Shown: piece by piece, positions 33,349 through 42,141 of the stretch
Numbering within the stretch: position 1 is the first letter of the stretch
How the letters are laid out: every line of letters starts with the position of its first letter
DNA from: an uncultured Cellvibrionales bacterium
GTDB lineage: Bacteria; Pseudomonadota; Gammaproteobacteria; Pseudomonadales; Cellvibrionaceae
Direction: 5' to 3'
NCBI GenBank assembly: GCA_913020395.1
Contig: CAJWCA010000002.1
Span: 1-42,559, forward strand
Length of the DNA stretch: 42,559 nucleotides
Program-made: the position numbers and the translations under genes
Notes under the pieces: model-generated
The model's input: the letters and a program-made list of their open reading frames with translations, nothing else
The model's database searches: none
What the model was told of the DNA's origin: nothing

Positions 33349-34833
33349 ATGTTCACATCTACAACCCGTAAATTGGAAAAGGCCATGGAGGCGGCCAACA
33401 GCTATGAGGAGTGGCGCGACGCCGCCATCCGTCATGATAAAGCACAGGGGCTGGATCGCTGGAAGGCGATGGATTTGTCCCGTCGCTATGATTTTGTCTC
33501 CATCCGCACTCGGCTGGACCGCCTGCGAGTGATGCGCGCCCGTCACGACGACCAGGGTTTACTGTTCACCCTTAATGAGGGCATTCACGGCAACATGGGA
33601 GGCATGGGCAGCGCCAAACTTTATGCCAAAGCCAAGTATGGAACCAAGCAGTTGGTGGTGGACTACGTTGACGAGATTGTGGCCGCCCTGGAGCACTTGG
33701 CCGACGATAAAACCGACAGCATCAGCTTTGAAGAAAAACTGGATTTCTTTCGCCGTGCCCATCATTGCTTTGGGTGCTCAGCCTTCATGCTCAGTGGCTC
33801 GGGCACCCTGCTTTATTTTCATGTCGGCGTGATGAAAACACTGCTGGAGCACGATCTACTGCCCAATGTGCTCTCCGGCTCCAGCGGCGGCTCCATAGTG
33901 AGTTCGATCGTAAGCTGCTACCCCAAAGAGGCACTATTAGAAAAATTCAGTCTTGAAAACCTGATAGACACGAATAACCTGGCAGACTCCAATAATACCG
34001 CTGCACCCACCTCAATGCTGGGCAGCTTGTTACAGGGTGTCATGCCCCAGCAATTGCCCGCCGAGAAATCGCGCGAGATGATTACGCAGTTGCTGCCGGA
34101 TCTAACCTTTCAGGAAGCTTTCGAGCTCACCGGGCGCCATCTGAACGTATCGGTTGCACCGGTGGAAGCCCACCAAACTTCACGACTGCTTAATGCCTAT
34201 ACATCGCCCAATGTCTTCATTCGCGAAGCCGTTTTTGCGTCCAGTGCCATTCCGGGAATTTACCCCCCCGTTACGCTGGCGGCCAAAAATGATCACGGTG
34301 AGCGCCAGACTTACCTGCCTTCTCGTCAGTGGGTGGATGGCTCGGTTAGCGACGACCTGCCAGCCAAACGCCTGGCGAGACTCTATGGCGTTAACCACTA
34401 TATTGTCAGTCAGACCAATCCACATGTGATCCCTTTTATCGCTGACAATAAGCGCGATGGCAGCCCACTGTCACAAATTAAATATGCCGGTATGAAGACG
34501 GCGCGCACCTGGCTCAATACCAGTGCAGAAGTTATGCGCAAACCCCTGTCTTACAGCCAAACGCTGTCAAGAGTATCCAATATTGCTCTGTCGGTATTGA
34601 ATCAGGACTATGTCGGGGATATTAATATCTTGCCATCCACCCGACTCTTCAATCCCGTCAAACTGCTGGCCAAGCGCAGTGAAAAGGACATTCGAGAACT
34701 GGTATTGATGGGCGAACGGGCCACCTGGCCAAAACTGGAGATGATTCGAGTACAGACATTGATTGGGCGTACCCTGGATCGTATTTTGAAGGACTATGAA
34801 GACCGGGTTCTACAGAAAACCGGTCAGGAGTGA
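33349..34833 (+). CDS. Patatin-like lipase with N-terminal DUF3336 domain
   Basis: The 494-residue protein has a DUF3336 region at about 10-140 (YEEWRDAAIRHDKAQGLDRWKA), followed by a patatin domain at about 145-350. The oxyanion segment is SGSGTLLYFHVG, the nucleophile Ser179 sits in GSSGG, and the dyad Asp330 in WVDGS. The same pairing occurs in yeast Tgl3/4/5 and plant SDP1 triacylglycerol lipases, so lipid-store hydrolysis is the best inference; phospholipase activity is possible. It lies 26 bp after gpsA on the same strand. No signal peptide, so cytoplasmic or associated with lipid inclusions. Confidence 0.92.
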   Translation: MFTSTTRKLEKAMEAANSYEEWRDAAIRHDKAQGLDRWKAMDLSRRYDFVSIRTRLDRLRVMRARHDDQGLLFTLNEGIHGNMGGMGSAKLYAKAKYGTKQLVVDYVDEIVAALEHLADDKTDSISFEEKLDFFRRAHHCFGCSAFMLSGSGTLLYFHVGVMKTLLEHDLLPNVLSGSSGGSIVSSIVSCYPKEALLEKFSLENLIDTNNLADSNNTAAPTSMLGSLLQGVMPQQLPAEKSREMITQLLPDLTFQEAFELTGRHLNVSVAPVEAHQTSRLLNAYTSPNVFIREAVFASSAIPGIYPPVTLAAKNDHGERQTYLPSRQWVDGSVSDDLPAKRLARLYGVNHYIVSQTNPHVIPFIADNKRDGSPLSQIKYAGMKTARTWLNTSAEVMRKPLSYSQTLSRVSNIALSVLNQDYVGDINILPSTRLFNPVKLLAKRSEKDIRELVLMGERATWPKLEMIRVQTLIGRTLDRILKDYEDRVLQKTGQE

Positions 34834-34896
34834 GACAGCTTAAACTGGCGTTGTAAGGACGTTGAGCTGCTTTGAATCTCTTAAGAGGAATTCCTT

Positions 34897-35514
34897 ATGG
34901 ATAATGATGACGACGACCAGCCTTCAAACAAGCCCAGTGGTAAGGGCTCTTCCTCTCCTTGGGGCGCGCTAATCAAAGGTGTGCCGCAGATGCTTTACAA
35001 GGCCGGAGGTCAATCTAAAAACCTGCTGGAAATGACCCTCAAGGCGCCGGAGTACCTTGAGCAGCTTGGCAAGGCGGGACATAAGCTGCGGGATTTGCGC
35101 GAGGTTTCCAAACTCACCATTGAAGACCTTTCGAGCGCGATAAATCTGGAGAACCCGGATTTGCTGCGGAGCATAGAAGAAGGTCGCTCACCGGTTACCA
35201 TGGACATCCTCTTTCGCCTGGCCTCATTTTATTCCCGCAACGACCCGATGTCGTTCATGTTGTCGTTCAGCAAAGATTACGCGCCCTGGCTCTGGTATGT
35301 GCTGCGCATAACGGGCATGGAAAAAATGCTGATAAGCATTGAGAGGGAATTGAAGTTTATTAATATCTATCGGAGTAAGGACGATGCCCGTAATTTAAAC
35401 GACGAGGACTTTGCCAAAGTCCTTGGATTTACACAAAAGTCGTTTGATATGGCGGTGGAGTTTATTGCCGAATCACCTCCGGCTAAAGATGAGCCAAAAG
35501 CGGAGGATCCTTAA
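34897..35514 (+). CDS. Cro/C1-type HTH protein, possible regulator of the lipid operon
   Basis: This 205-residue protein has a very acidic start (MDNDDDDQ) and an amphipathic-looking segment (about 20-55, PWGALIKGVPQMLYKAGG). An XRE-type helix-turn-helix follows at about 61-115 (LRDLREVSKLTIEDLSSAINLE, IEEGRSPVTMDILFRLASFY). The C-terminal part is helical, with the unusual aromatic stretch YAPWLWYVLRI. AAGAGGAATT precedes the start. It follows the patatin gene by 63 bp, so it is probably the last gene of the operon, perhaps sensing lipid status or associating with membranes or lipid bodies. That role is inferred. Confidence 0.75.
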   Translation: MDNDDDDQPSNKPSGKGSSSPWGALIKGVPQMLYKAGGQSKNLLEMTLKAPEYLEQLGKAGHKLRDLREVSKLTIEDLSSAINLENPDLLRSIEEGRSPVTMDILFRLASFYSRNDPMSFMLSFSKDYAPWLWYVLRITGMEKMLISIERELKFINIYRSKDDARNLNDEDFAKVLGFTQKSFDMAVEFIAESPPAKDEPKAEDP

Positions 35515-35625
35515 GCTGCAGCCACGTTGAGACCTTCGATTGTAGGGAGATGATTCAAACTAGGGGGCGATTTCTAATTTTTTACTTTACCATGCCGTGG
35601 AAATTTTTAATCTGCCTATTCCACG

Positions 35626-36657
35626 ATGAAAACAGATCAACACATCAAAAACACGACTGTTCATGCTGAGATCGTTGGCCGTTTACTGAAAGGTGCGGTG
35701 CGGGCGGGCATGGACGTGGATGATTTACTCAAGCGCTGCGACATAAATCCGCTCACTCTGCACGCTCCCAACCACCGAGTGCCCGTTGAAAATACGGTAA
35801 AACTCTTTCGTTTATGCAGCGGGTTAATGCAGGATGAACTGATAGGCCTACTGGACACGCCCCTGCCGATGGGTTATTTCAGAATGGCACTGCTGAGCAC
35901 ACTTCACCAAAGCAATTTGGGCAAGGCGCTACAACGGTTTTTTGAGTTTAACGACCTGATAAGCAAAGATGTTGAGTTTGCCTTCAACGACCAGAGCAAC
36001 CAGGCAGAAATTACCTTCACGCGTGCCCCTGATGTGTCTTTTGCTGATGATATTGCACTCGACTACCTCATTATGTGCACTCACAGAATGGCCAGCTGGC
36101 TGTGTAACGAATCAATCGCAATCAATGAGATTGAGTTTGACCACGCCGCGCCTTCATTTCAAAAGGAATACCAGCACATTTTCTTTGGAGCATCCTTTAC
36201 CTTCAACGCCACGCGCAATCGCATCACCTTTGACAAGCGATGCCTGGCGCTGCCCATTATGCGGGATGAGGCTGCTGTCAGCGCCTACTATCAACGCGCA
36301 CCACTGGGTCTTTTTCTACCTCAGGACGTACGATACTCTACCAAGAAGGCCGTTCGCAAAATAATAAAACAGAAGTTTGCCAAACAGGCTTATAGAGTCG
36401 ACTTACAGGAAGTTTCTCAGATGATACAACTGGGGGAGCAAACCATACGGCGCCGCTTGGCCAAAGAAGGCACTAGTTTTAACTGTATCAAAACTCAGGT
36501 TAAGCAAGACATCGCCATGAGCTCCCTGAGCAATCCGCAGCTAAGCCTGGAGGAGATTTCCATTCGCTCAGGTTATTCGAAGCCCGCGGCATTTATCCGG
36601 GCGTTTAAAACCTGGACCGGATTTTCACCCGCCAGGTTTCGCAAAGGCATCAGCTAA
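35626..36657 (+). CDS. AraC-family transcriptional regulator
   Basis: The 343-residue protein has an N-terminal Arabinose_bd-type ligand domain (about 20-210) and a C-terminal AraC DNA-binding domain at about 240-340 with two helix-turn-helix units (VDLQEVSQMIQLGEQTIRRRLAKEG and LSLEEISIRSGYSKPAAFIRAFKTWTG, quoted in part). The closing motif GFSPARFRK is typical. Related regulators (OruR/ArgR/MmoR-like group) respond to amino acids or fatty-acid-like compounds. It lies 111 bp after the HTH gene and converges with the second WS/DGAT gene, so lipid metabolism is a plausible target; this is inference from position. Confidence 0.92.
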   Translation: MKTDQHIKNTTVHAEIVGRLLKGAVRAGMDVDDLLKRCDINPLTLHAPNHRVPVENTVKLFRLCSGLMQDELIGLLDTPLPMGYFRMALLSTLHQSNLGKALQRFFEFNDLISKDVEFAFNDQSNQAEITFTRAPDVSFADDIALDYLIMCTHRMASWLCNESIAINEIEFDHAAPSFQKEYQHIFFGASFTFNATRNRITFDKRCLALPIMRDEAAVSAYYQRAPLGLFLPQDVRYSTKKAVRKIIKQKFAKQAYRVDLQEVSQMIQLGEQTIRRRLAKEGTSFNCIKTQVKQDIAMSSLSNPQLSLEEISIRSGYSKPAAFIRAFKTWTGFSPARFRKGIS

Positions 36658-36678
36658 CCCTCCAAGCGACGGTCGCGG

Positions 36679-38199
36679 TTATGGGGAGGCCGCGGCCTTC
36701 TTGGTCTTGAGGCTCGCCACCCCGGCCACGTCTGCCGGAGCTGCATCATTGTTAGTGGCTTCTTCCAACTCCAGACTACGCTTTAGTAACTTCTTGTGAG
36801 CGGCTTCCATATAGTTGCCCAGCTCAGCGACATCCGGCATCAAACGTCGGCAGGCAATCAAACCAAAATCGAGCCAGCCATTGTAGCTTTGCAGAGTAAT
36901 ATTCAAGCCGAAGCCGTGGTAGGGGATCGACACGGGATAAACGCTGATCTGCTTGGCACCCGCAAAATACAGCGTCATGTTTGGACCCGGCACGTTGGAT
37001 ATCACCACATTGGCCATCGGTGGCACGGCATTGGTGATGCCCGAACGTATCATTGTTGACGCGACACCACTCATCAGCCAGGGGGCCCCGAGTGAGGGGA
37101 AATCCGTCGGCAGAATAGTTTTTACATCGGACAGCAATGACTTGGCGTGCTCCGCCGAGGCGTGAATCGCCTTCAGGCGCTCAATAGGGTCTTTGATGTT
37201 TGTCGCCAGGCTCATGCGGGCCATAGAGACCTGGTTTGTGAGTTCTGTGTTTCCCTCTGGCCTGATGCTCACCGGCACCGCCGCCACTAAAGCTTTATCA
37301 GGGTGGCAGCCTTCGTCCGCCAGATACCGTTTCATTCCCTCCGCCGAAATGGCCATCACCACATCATTGAGGCTAACCTTATTGATGGCGGCAATACGCT
37401 TGCTCTCTGCCAGAGGAATCGAGAAGCGGGCGAAGCTGCGTTGATTGGTAATGGGTTTATTTAAGGGCGTCTTGGGCGCAAACCAGTCCATGCGCTCTGC
37501 GCTGGAATCGGCAGAATCACTTTTAGGCGGACGGAGGATTTGAAATGCCTTGCGCGCCAAACCGGGCAGGGTTTTTGCGAGTTTGAAGGATTGTCCAATA
37601 TTATGCGCAACACTGGAGGCCGCAAGCTCTGCAACGCCAAAGTTATCTGCTTGATAGAGCGCCCTGTTTCGAGTGGGTTTTTTCTCATCTCGTGGAACAG
37701 CGCTGACATCCAAGATCGCCTGCGCCAACACTTGTCCGCCCATACCGTCTAGCGCCGCATGGTGCATTTTTGAATACAGGCCAACGTAGCGGGTGCCCTC
37801 CGGCGCCGAAGACGGCACGGGTAATCCGTCCAGCACATACATTTCCCACAGCGGTCTGCTGCGATCCAACAAACTGGAGTGGATCCGGGCGACTAAACGA
37901 TCAACGGTGCTTCGAGTGGCAGGGGGCGGCACGATGACATGACGGATGTGGTGATCGATGTCGAGGTGTTCTTCCTTTACCCACACCGGATTGGCAATAT
38001 CAAACGGCATGTTCAGCAGCTTTCGCTGAAAAATATCCGCCAAATGCATTCGGTTTGTGATGTGAGTGCGCACATCTTCCATAAAATCGCCCGAATATTC
38101 GGGAGGGAGCTCAAGTATGTTCAAGCTGCCAACGTGCATGGGTGTTTCGGGGCTCTCAAGATGCAGAAAGGCGGCATCCAGTCCGGTGAGATGATTCAT
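36679..38199 (-). CDS. WS/DGAT-family wax ester synthase / diacylglycerol acyltransferase, second copy
   Basis: This 506-residue enzyme starts at MNHLTGLDAAFLH, the usual family N-terminus. ATG 38199 has GAGG eight bases upstream on this strand, while the ATG at 38223 does not. Catalytic motif HHAALDG is at 146-152, with RPLWEM, NDVVMAISAEGMKRYL, ISNVPGPNM and a conserved late SYNGWLDFG. It is clearly paralogous to the copy at 27.3 kb but divergent and on the opposite strand, with an Ala/Lys-rich tail. Two copies suggest different acyl or alcohol preferences or different regulation. The AraC gene converges on it from the left; a TetR gene lies upstream on the same strand. Confidence 0.95.
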   Translation of the reverse strand: MNHLTGLDAAFLHLESPETPMHVGSLNILELPPEYSGDFMEDVRTHITNRMHLADIFQRKLLNMPFDIANPVWVKEEHLDIDHHIRHVIVPPPATRSTVDRLVARIHSSLLDRSRPLWEMYVLDGLPVPSSAPEGTRYVGLYSKMHHAALDGMGGQVLAQAILDVSAVPRDEKKPTRNRALYQADNFGVAELAASSVAHNIGQSFKLAKTLPGLARKAFQILRPPKSDSADSSAERMDWFAPKTPLNKPITNQRSFARFSIPLAESKRIAAINKVSLNDVVMAISAEGMKRYLADEGCHPDKALVAAVPVSIRPEGNTELTNQVSMARMSLATNIKDPIERLKAIHASAEHAKSLLSDVKTILPTDFPSLGAPWLMSGVASTMIRSGITNAVPPMANVVISNVPGPNMTLYFAGAKQISVYPVSIPYHGFGLNITLQSYNGWLDFGLIACRRLMPDVAELGNYMEAAHKKLLKRSLELEEATNNDAAPADVAGVASLKTKKAAASP

Positions 38200-38396
38200 A
38201 TCGCGCGCCTCGGGAAGTGGCAATGATTGAAAGTGTTCCAGAGGCTATCTTCGCACAATGCGTCTGAAATTTGTAGCAGCTGTTCGGCTTCAGCGATGCC
38301 TGTAACAACAGGCGTTACTTATATCTACGATACTAAGGTCTTGCCAGGGCGATTGAAGGCGAGTGGTAAGTGGTTGATGTTTTTTACCTTGGTAGG

Positions 38397-39014
38397 CTAT
38401 TCCAAGCCCACATACCGAAACAACATCACCTTCAACTCCTCTTGTAAACGCTTTTTCTCTCCATCCGCATACAGCGGATCAAGAATCACCGGCACCGTGG
38501 CCATAAATGTATGCACCAATAAATGCGCCGCCCGTTTTTTCTCAGCACGGCTGTGGTAGCGAATCGAAGGGATCACCGGCATTAACTGCTTGGCCAAACC
38601 CTCCCGCACTTCCATTTGTCGCATCGGCCCAACTAGCAAAGGCATAGCCAACAAAATCTGCCGACGAAAGACAGCAACGGTGCCAAACAATTCCACCATG
38701 TCGCAAATCACCGCTTGAAAGGCTCGGTCGGTGGCTAAACTCTGGTGGGCTTCCAGTGCCAGAGCAAAGGCCTTTTCATTATCCGCAATATGCCGCTCGG
38801 CAATAAGTGAAAATACCGCCTGTTTATCAAAAAAATACTGATAGAACGAATTGATATTAACGCCGGCCTTATCCGCAATCTGGTTGCTGGTGACATTTGG
38901 CAGCCCCTGTTTGACTAAAAGGTAAGTAGCGGCTTCAACAATGGCTTCAAAGGTCATGACTGAGCGTTGTTGAGAGGGGTGTTTTATGGGGATTTTTTTG
39001 TTTGGTTTGCTCAT
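38397..39014 (-). CDS. TetR-family transcriptional repressor
   Basis: The 205-residue protein has an N-terminal TetR helix-turn-helix (IVEAATYLLVKQGLPNVTSNQIADKAGVNINSFYQYF, quoted in part, about 24-62) and a variable helical ligand-binding domain. ATG 39014 is preferred over the in-frame TTG at 39020. It is divergent from an alpha/beta hydrolase gene, and the 92-bp space between them carries a palindrome overlapping a promoter, so it most likely represses the hydrolase and itself in response to a small, probably lipophilic ligand. Confidence 0.9.
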   Translation of the reverse strand: MSKPNKKIPIKHPSQQRSVMTFEAIVEAATYLLVKQGLPNVTSNQIADKAGVNINSFYQYFFDKQAVFSLIAERHIADNEKAFALALEAHQSLATDRAFQAVICDMVELFGTVAVFRRQILLAMPLLVGPMRQMEVREGLAKQLMPVIPSIRYHSRAEKKRAAHLLVHTFMATVPVILDPLYADGEKKRLQEELKVMLFRYVGLE

Positions 39015-39045
39015 AGACAAGGACTGGTGGAATGTAAGTAGTATA

Positions 39046-39066
39046 TAAGTAATAACTTACTATAAT
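39046..39066 (+). promoter_or_regulatory. TetR-type operator within the hydrolase promoter
   Basis: TAAGT-AATA-ACTTA (39046-39059) is a perfect 14-bp palindrome, followed two bases later by TATAAT (39061-39066), a consensus -10 box. The palindrome would fill the spacer between -35 and -10. A further TAAGTA at 39035-39040 lies 11 bp upstream of the first half-site in the same orientation, suggesting cooperative binding. Confidence 0.65.
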
Positions 39067-39106
39067 AAATCCCTCAGATAAACCTTCTTTATCAAAATAT
39101 CATTTT

Positions 39107-39925
39107 ATGGTGAATCCAATGAGAGCTCTTGTAAAAATCGCTTTTCAACTCTTACCTAATAGCGTCGCCGCCTATGTGGTTGACCGCTTAATTCAACGGC
39201 CCATTGCTTTGACTGCTAGTCAACAGCAACTTGACTGGCTGGCCAGTGGCACCAAGTTCAATTATGGCGACCAACAAGTTGGCTGGTGTTTTGGTGAAGG
39301 GCCTTGTGTGATCTTGGTTCATGGCTGGGGCGGCAGGGCAGCCCAGTGGCAGCATCTAGCGACGGCATTGGTAAGAAAAGGTTTTTCAGTGGTGGTGCCG
39401 GATATCGCGGGTCACGGGGAATCGGTGGGCTCTCGTATCAGTTTTCGTTTATTTGGTTGTGCCCTGAAAAAGCTTATTGAATATCTGGATTGCGAAATCT
39501 ACGCCATTATCGGCCACTCTGCCGGTGGTCTGGGTATGATGGCCGCCCGGTGGAACGAGGGGGTTGATGCCACAAAATATATTTGCCTGGCGGCCCCCAG
39601 TCATCCTTACCCACCGATTAAGACCGCCCAGCGACGTTTGGGTCTCCGCCGGGGAGTCGCCTCCCTGCTTGAGAAAAAAATGGCTTACCAGTTTAACTGC
39701 AACTGGCATGAAATTACCCAATGCAGCTACCAGCGTGAAAACGATGCTGAACTGTTATTAATCTATGACAATGATGATCGTTATATTGGTGCCGGTGATG
39801 CTGAAACTATTCTTAACTATTGGCCGGAAGCCAAACTAGTCACCACTGAAAAACTAGGGCATGAAGGTTTGTTATATGATCCGGAATGTGCGGATCGTAT
39901 TGGTGATTTTTTATCGGTGGCTTGA
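39107..39925 (+). CDS. Alpha/beta hydrolase
   Basis: The 272-residue cytoplasmic protein has an alpha/beta-hydrolase fold with oxyanion motif VHGWGGRAAQW, nucleophile Ser138 in IIGHSAGG, an acidic residue in IYDNDDRYI and a likely catalytic His in KLGHEGLLYDP. It probably acts as an esterase or lipase on a small acyl substrate. No Shine-Dalgarno is visible before ATG 39107; Met5 is another possible start. It is divergent from the TetR gene, whose operator sits in its promoter. Substrate unknown. Confidence 0.85.
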   Translation: MVNPMRALVKIAFQLLPNSVAAYVVDRLIQRPIALTASQQQLDWLASGTKFNYGDQQVGWCFGEGPCVILVHGWGGRAAQWQHLATALVRKGFSVVVPDIAGHGESVGSRISFRLFGCALKKLIEYLDCEIYAIIGHSAGGLGMMAARWNEGVDATKYICLAAPSHPYPPIKTAQRRLGLRRGVASLLEKKMAYQFNCNWHEITQCSYQRENDAELLLIYDNDDRYIGAGDAETILNYWPEAKLVTTEKLGHEGLLYDPECADRIGDFLSVA

Positions 39926-40083
39926 ATAGTTTGATCAAGAGATAAATGGTCTATACTAGCTCTTGGCGACCCACAAGGAACGAATGCCTTAGCTGGCCCT
40001 ATTATCATTGATATCTAACTTGAGTAAGGGCTAAGATCAGAGCACCGGCTGAGGGAAGACTCTAAAAAAACAAGGAAATTATC

Positions 40084-42141
40084 ATGAAAGAACTTGCTGC
40101 TTTTGCTTTTTGCATAGCGATGTTATCGGCGTGCGGAGGCAACCCGAACTCAGATAGAGCAGCTGTTCCAGTTGATGTTGAACAAGCCCGGAAACTTGTG
40201 TCTGGAATAGATTTGAGCCGCATGGATCTTTCGGTTCGACCTCAGGATGATCTATTTCGACACATCAACGGAAAGTGGATTAGCGAGTTCGAAATTCCTG
40301 CAGACAAACCACGCTACAGCACGATGACGCGCCTGAGGGACAAAGCGCGCAGAGATGTAAGAGATATTATAGAAAAAGCGTCTACTGGCGATGCTCCCCA
40401 AGGCTCTGACGCGCAAAAGGTTGGCGATCTGTATAAAAGCTTTATGAATGAAGCTTTATTAGAGGAAATGGGTAATGCGCCTCTAGCTGCAGAGTTTGCC
40501 AAGATTGACGAAATTTCAAATGCATCCGGTCTTTCTGACTACATTGCTTACGCACAAATAGTGTCAGATGCCCCGTTCTGGGTGTATGTCGATAGTGATG
40601 ATAAAAAACCTGATACTTACGTAACGTATATGGGGCAGTCTGGTTTAGGTTTGCCAAATCGATCCTACTATTTTGAGGATGATGGCAAGAGTAAGGAAAT
40701 CCGTAGTCTGTATTTAGCTCACGTCGCGAAAATGGCAGAATTGGCGGGCTTAAATAATGGTCAAGGAATTGCCGCCGCTGTGATGTCGATAGAAACGCAA
40801 CTGGCTGAAAAGCAATTGACTAAGGAACAGATGCGCGATCCTGTTGCATTATATAACAAGAAAAGTCTTGCTGATCTATCGATATTACTACCGGCATTAG
40901 ATTGGGAACGCTGGAAAGAAACTGCCATGCTGCAAACAATGAACGATGTTATTGTGGATCAGCCAAGCTATTTTCAGGCTGTCAATTCAATGCTAAGTGA
41001 AGTGCCACTCGAAGACTGGAGGCGGTATTTTCAATGGCGCCTGATCAACAGTGCAGCCCCCTATATGAATGCAAGCCTTGATCAAGAGCATTTTTCATTT
41101 TTTGAAGGTGTTCTCCTTGGAGTTAAAGAACAGGAGCCAAGGTGGGTGCGTGGAGTGCGCACTATCAATCGCGTGCTGGGCGAGGTCGTTGGCAAGATAT
41201 ATGTTACCAGACACTTCACAGCCGAAGCCAAGGGAGAAATGAGTCTATTGGTGGAAAATTTGCGTACTGCTTACGGCGACAGCATCAAAAATTTGGAATG
41301 GATGGATGAGGAAACCAAAAAGGATGCGTTGGACAAGCTAAGTAAATTCACAGTTAAGATAGGCTACCCCGAAAAATGGAAAGACTATTCTGCCTTGGAA
41401 ATTTCACCCAATGACCTTTTCGGCAATATGAAAATGGCCGCCATGGCTGAAAGCAAGCGCAATCGAGGCAAACTGGGGCAACCCATCGACCGAGCGGAAT
41501 GGTCTTTGAATCCTCAAACTGTTAATGCAAAGTACAGTCCATATTTAAATGAAATTATTTTTCCTGCCGCGATCTTACAGCCACCTTATTTCAATTTGGA
41601 GGCCGATGTGGCGGTTAACTACGGTGGTATTGGTGCTGTCATTGGTCATGAAATGGGTCACGGTTTTGATGACGAAGGCTCTCAATATGATGGAGATGGA
41701 AGACTCAGTAATTGGTGGACCGAAGAAGACAGGGCGGAGTACAACAAGAGAGCCAACAAACTGATTGCTCAGTATAACGATTTTAGGGTGCTGGACGACG
41801 TGGCTGTCAATGGTGAATATACCCTAGGCGAAAACATCGCAGACTTGAGCGGCTTAACAATTGCCTTCAAGGCGTATCAGTCTATCAAAGTAGATGGAGA
41901 GGCGCCCCTTATTGATGGCTTAACTGGGGATCAACGCGTGTTTGCCGGCTGGGCTCAAATATGGGCGTCTAAGGAGCGCGATGAATATTTGCGCAAACGG
42001 ATTGAAACCGCCCCACATTCACCCAGTGAGTTCCGCGCTAATGGCGCGGTCATGAATATGCCAGAGTTTTACTCAGCGTTTGATGTAAAACCTAACGACA
42101 AAATGTACATCGGCCCAAACAAACGCGTGAAAATATGGTAA
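40084..42141 (+). CDS. M13-family (neprilysin/PepO) zinc metallopeptidase, lipoprotein
   Basis: This 685-residue protein has a lipoprotein signal (LAAFAFCIAMLSAC, Cys17), placing it in the envelope. The zinc site is HEMGH (522-526) with the third ligand in GENIADLSGL (Glu583, Asp587). N-A-x-Y substrate motif is represented by VNAKYSPYLNEIIFPAAILQ. The C-terminus ends KMYIGPNKRVKIW, matching full-length bacterial members, so the gene is intact. It degrades short peptides of up to about 40 residues outside the cytoplasm. AAGGA lies eight bases upstream. It appears monocistronic and unrelated to the lipid genes. Confidence 0.95.
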   Translation: MKELAAFAFCIAMLSACGGNPNSDRAAVPVDVEQARKLVSGIDLSRMDLSVRPQDDLFRHINGKWISEFEIPADKPRYSTMTRLRDKARRDVRDIIEKASTGDAPQGSDAQKVGDLYKSFMNEALLEEMGNAPLAAEFAKIDEISNASGLSDYIAYAQIVSDAPFWVYVDSDDKKPDTYVTYMGQSGLGLPNRSYYFEDDGKSKEIRSLYLAHVAKMAELAGLNNGQGIAAAVMSIETQLAEKQLTKEQMRDPVALYNKKSLADLSILLPALDWERWKETAMLQTMNDVIVDQPSYFQAVNSMLSEVPLEDWRRYFQWRLINSAAPYMNASLDQEHFSFFEGVLLGVKEQEPRWVRGVRTINRVLGEVVGKIYVTRHFTAEAKGEMSLLVENLRTAYGDSIKNLEWMDEETKKDALDKLSKFTVKIGYPEKWKDYSALEISPNDLFGNMKMAAMAESKRNRGKLGQPIDRAEWSLNPQTVNAKYSPYLNEIIFPAAILQPPYFNLEADVAVNYGGIGAVIGHEMGHGFDDEGSQYDGDGRLSNWWTEEDRAEYNKRANKLIAQYNDFRVLDDVAVNGEYTLGENIADLSGLTIAFKAYQSIKVDGEAPLIDGLTGDQRVFAGWAQIWASKERDEYLRKRIETAPHSPSEFRANGAVMNMPEFYSAFDVKPNDKMYIGPNKRVKIW

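Noticed and set aside
36655-36680. Small hairpin spanning the stops of the AraC and second WS/DGAT genes
   Set aside because: The stem has large internal asymmetry and no T tract, so it is not called as a terminator.
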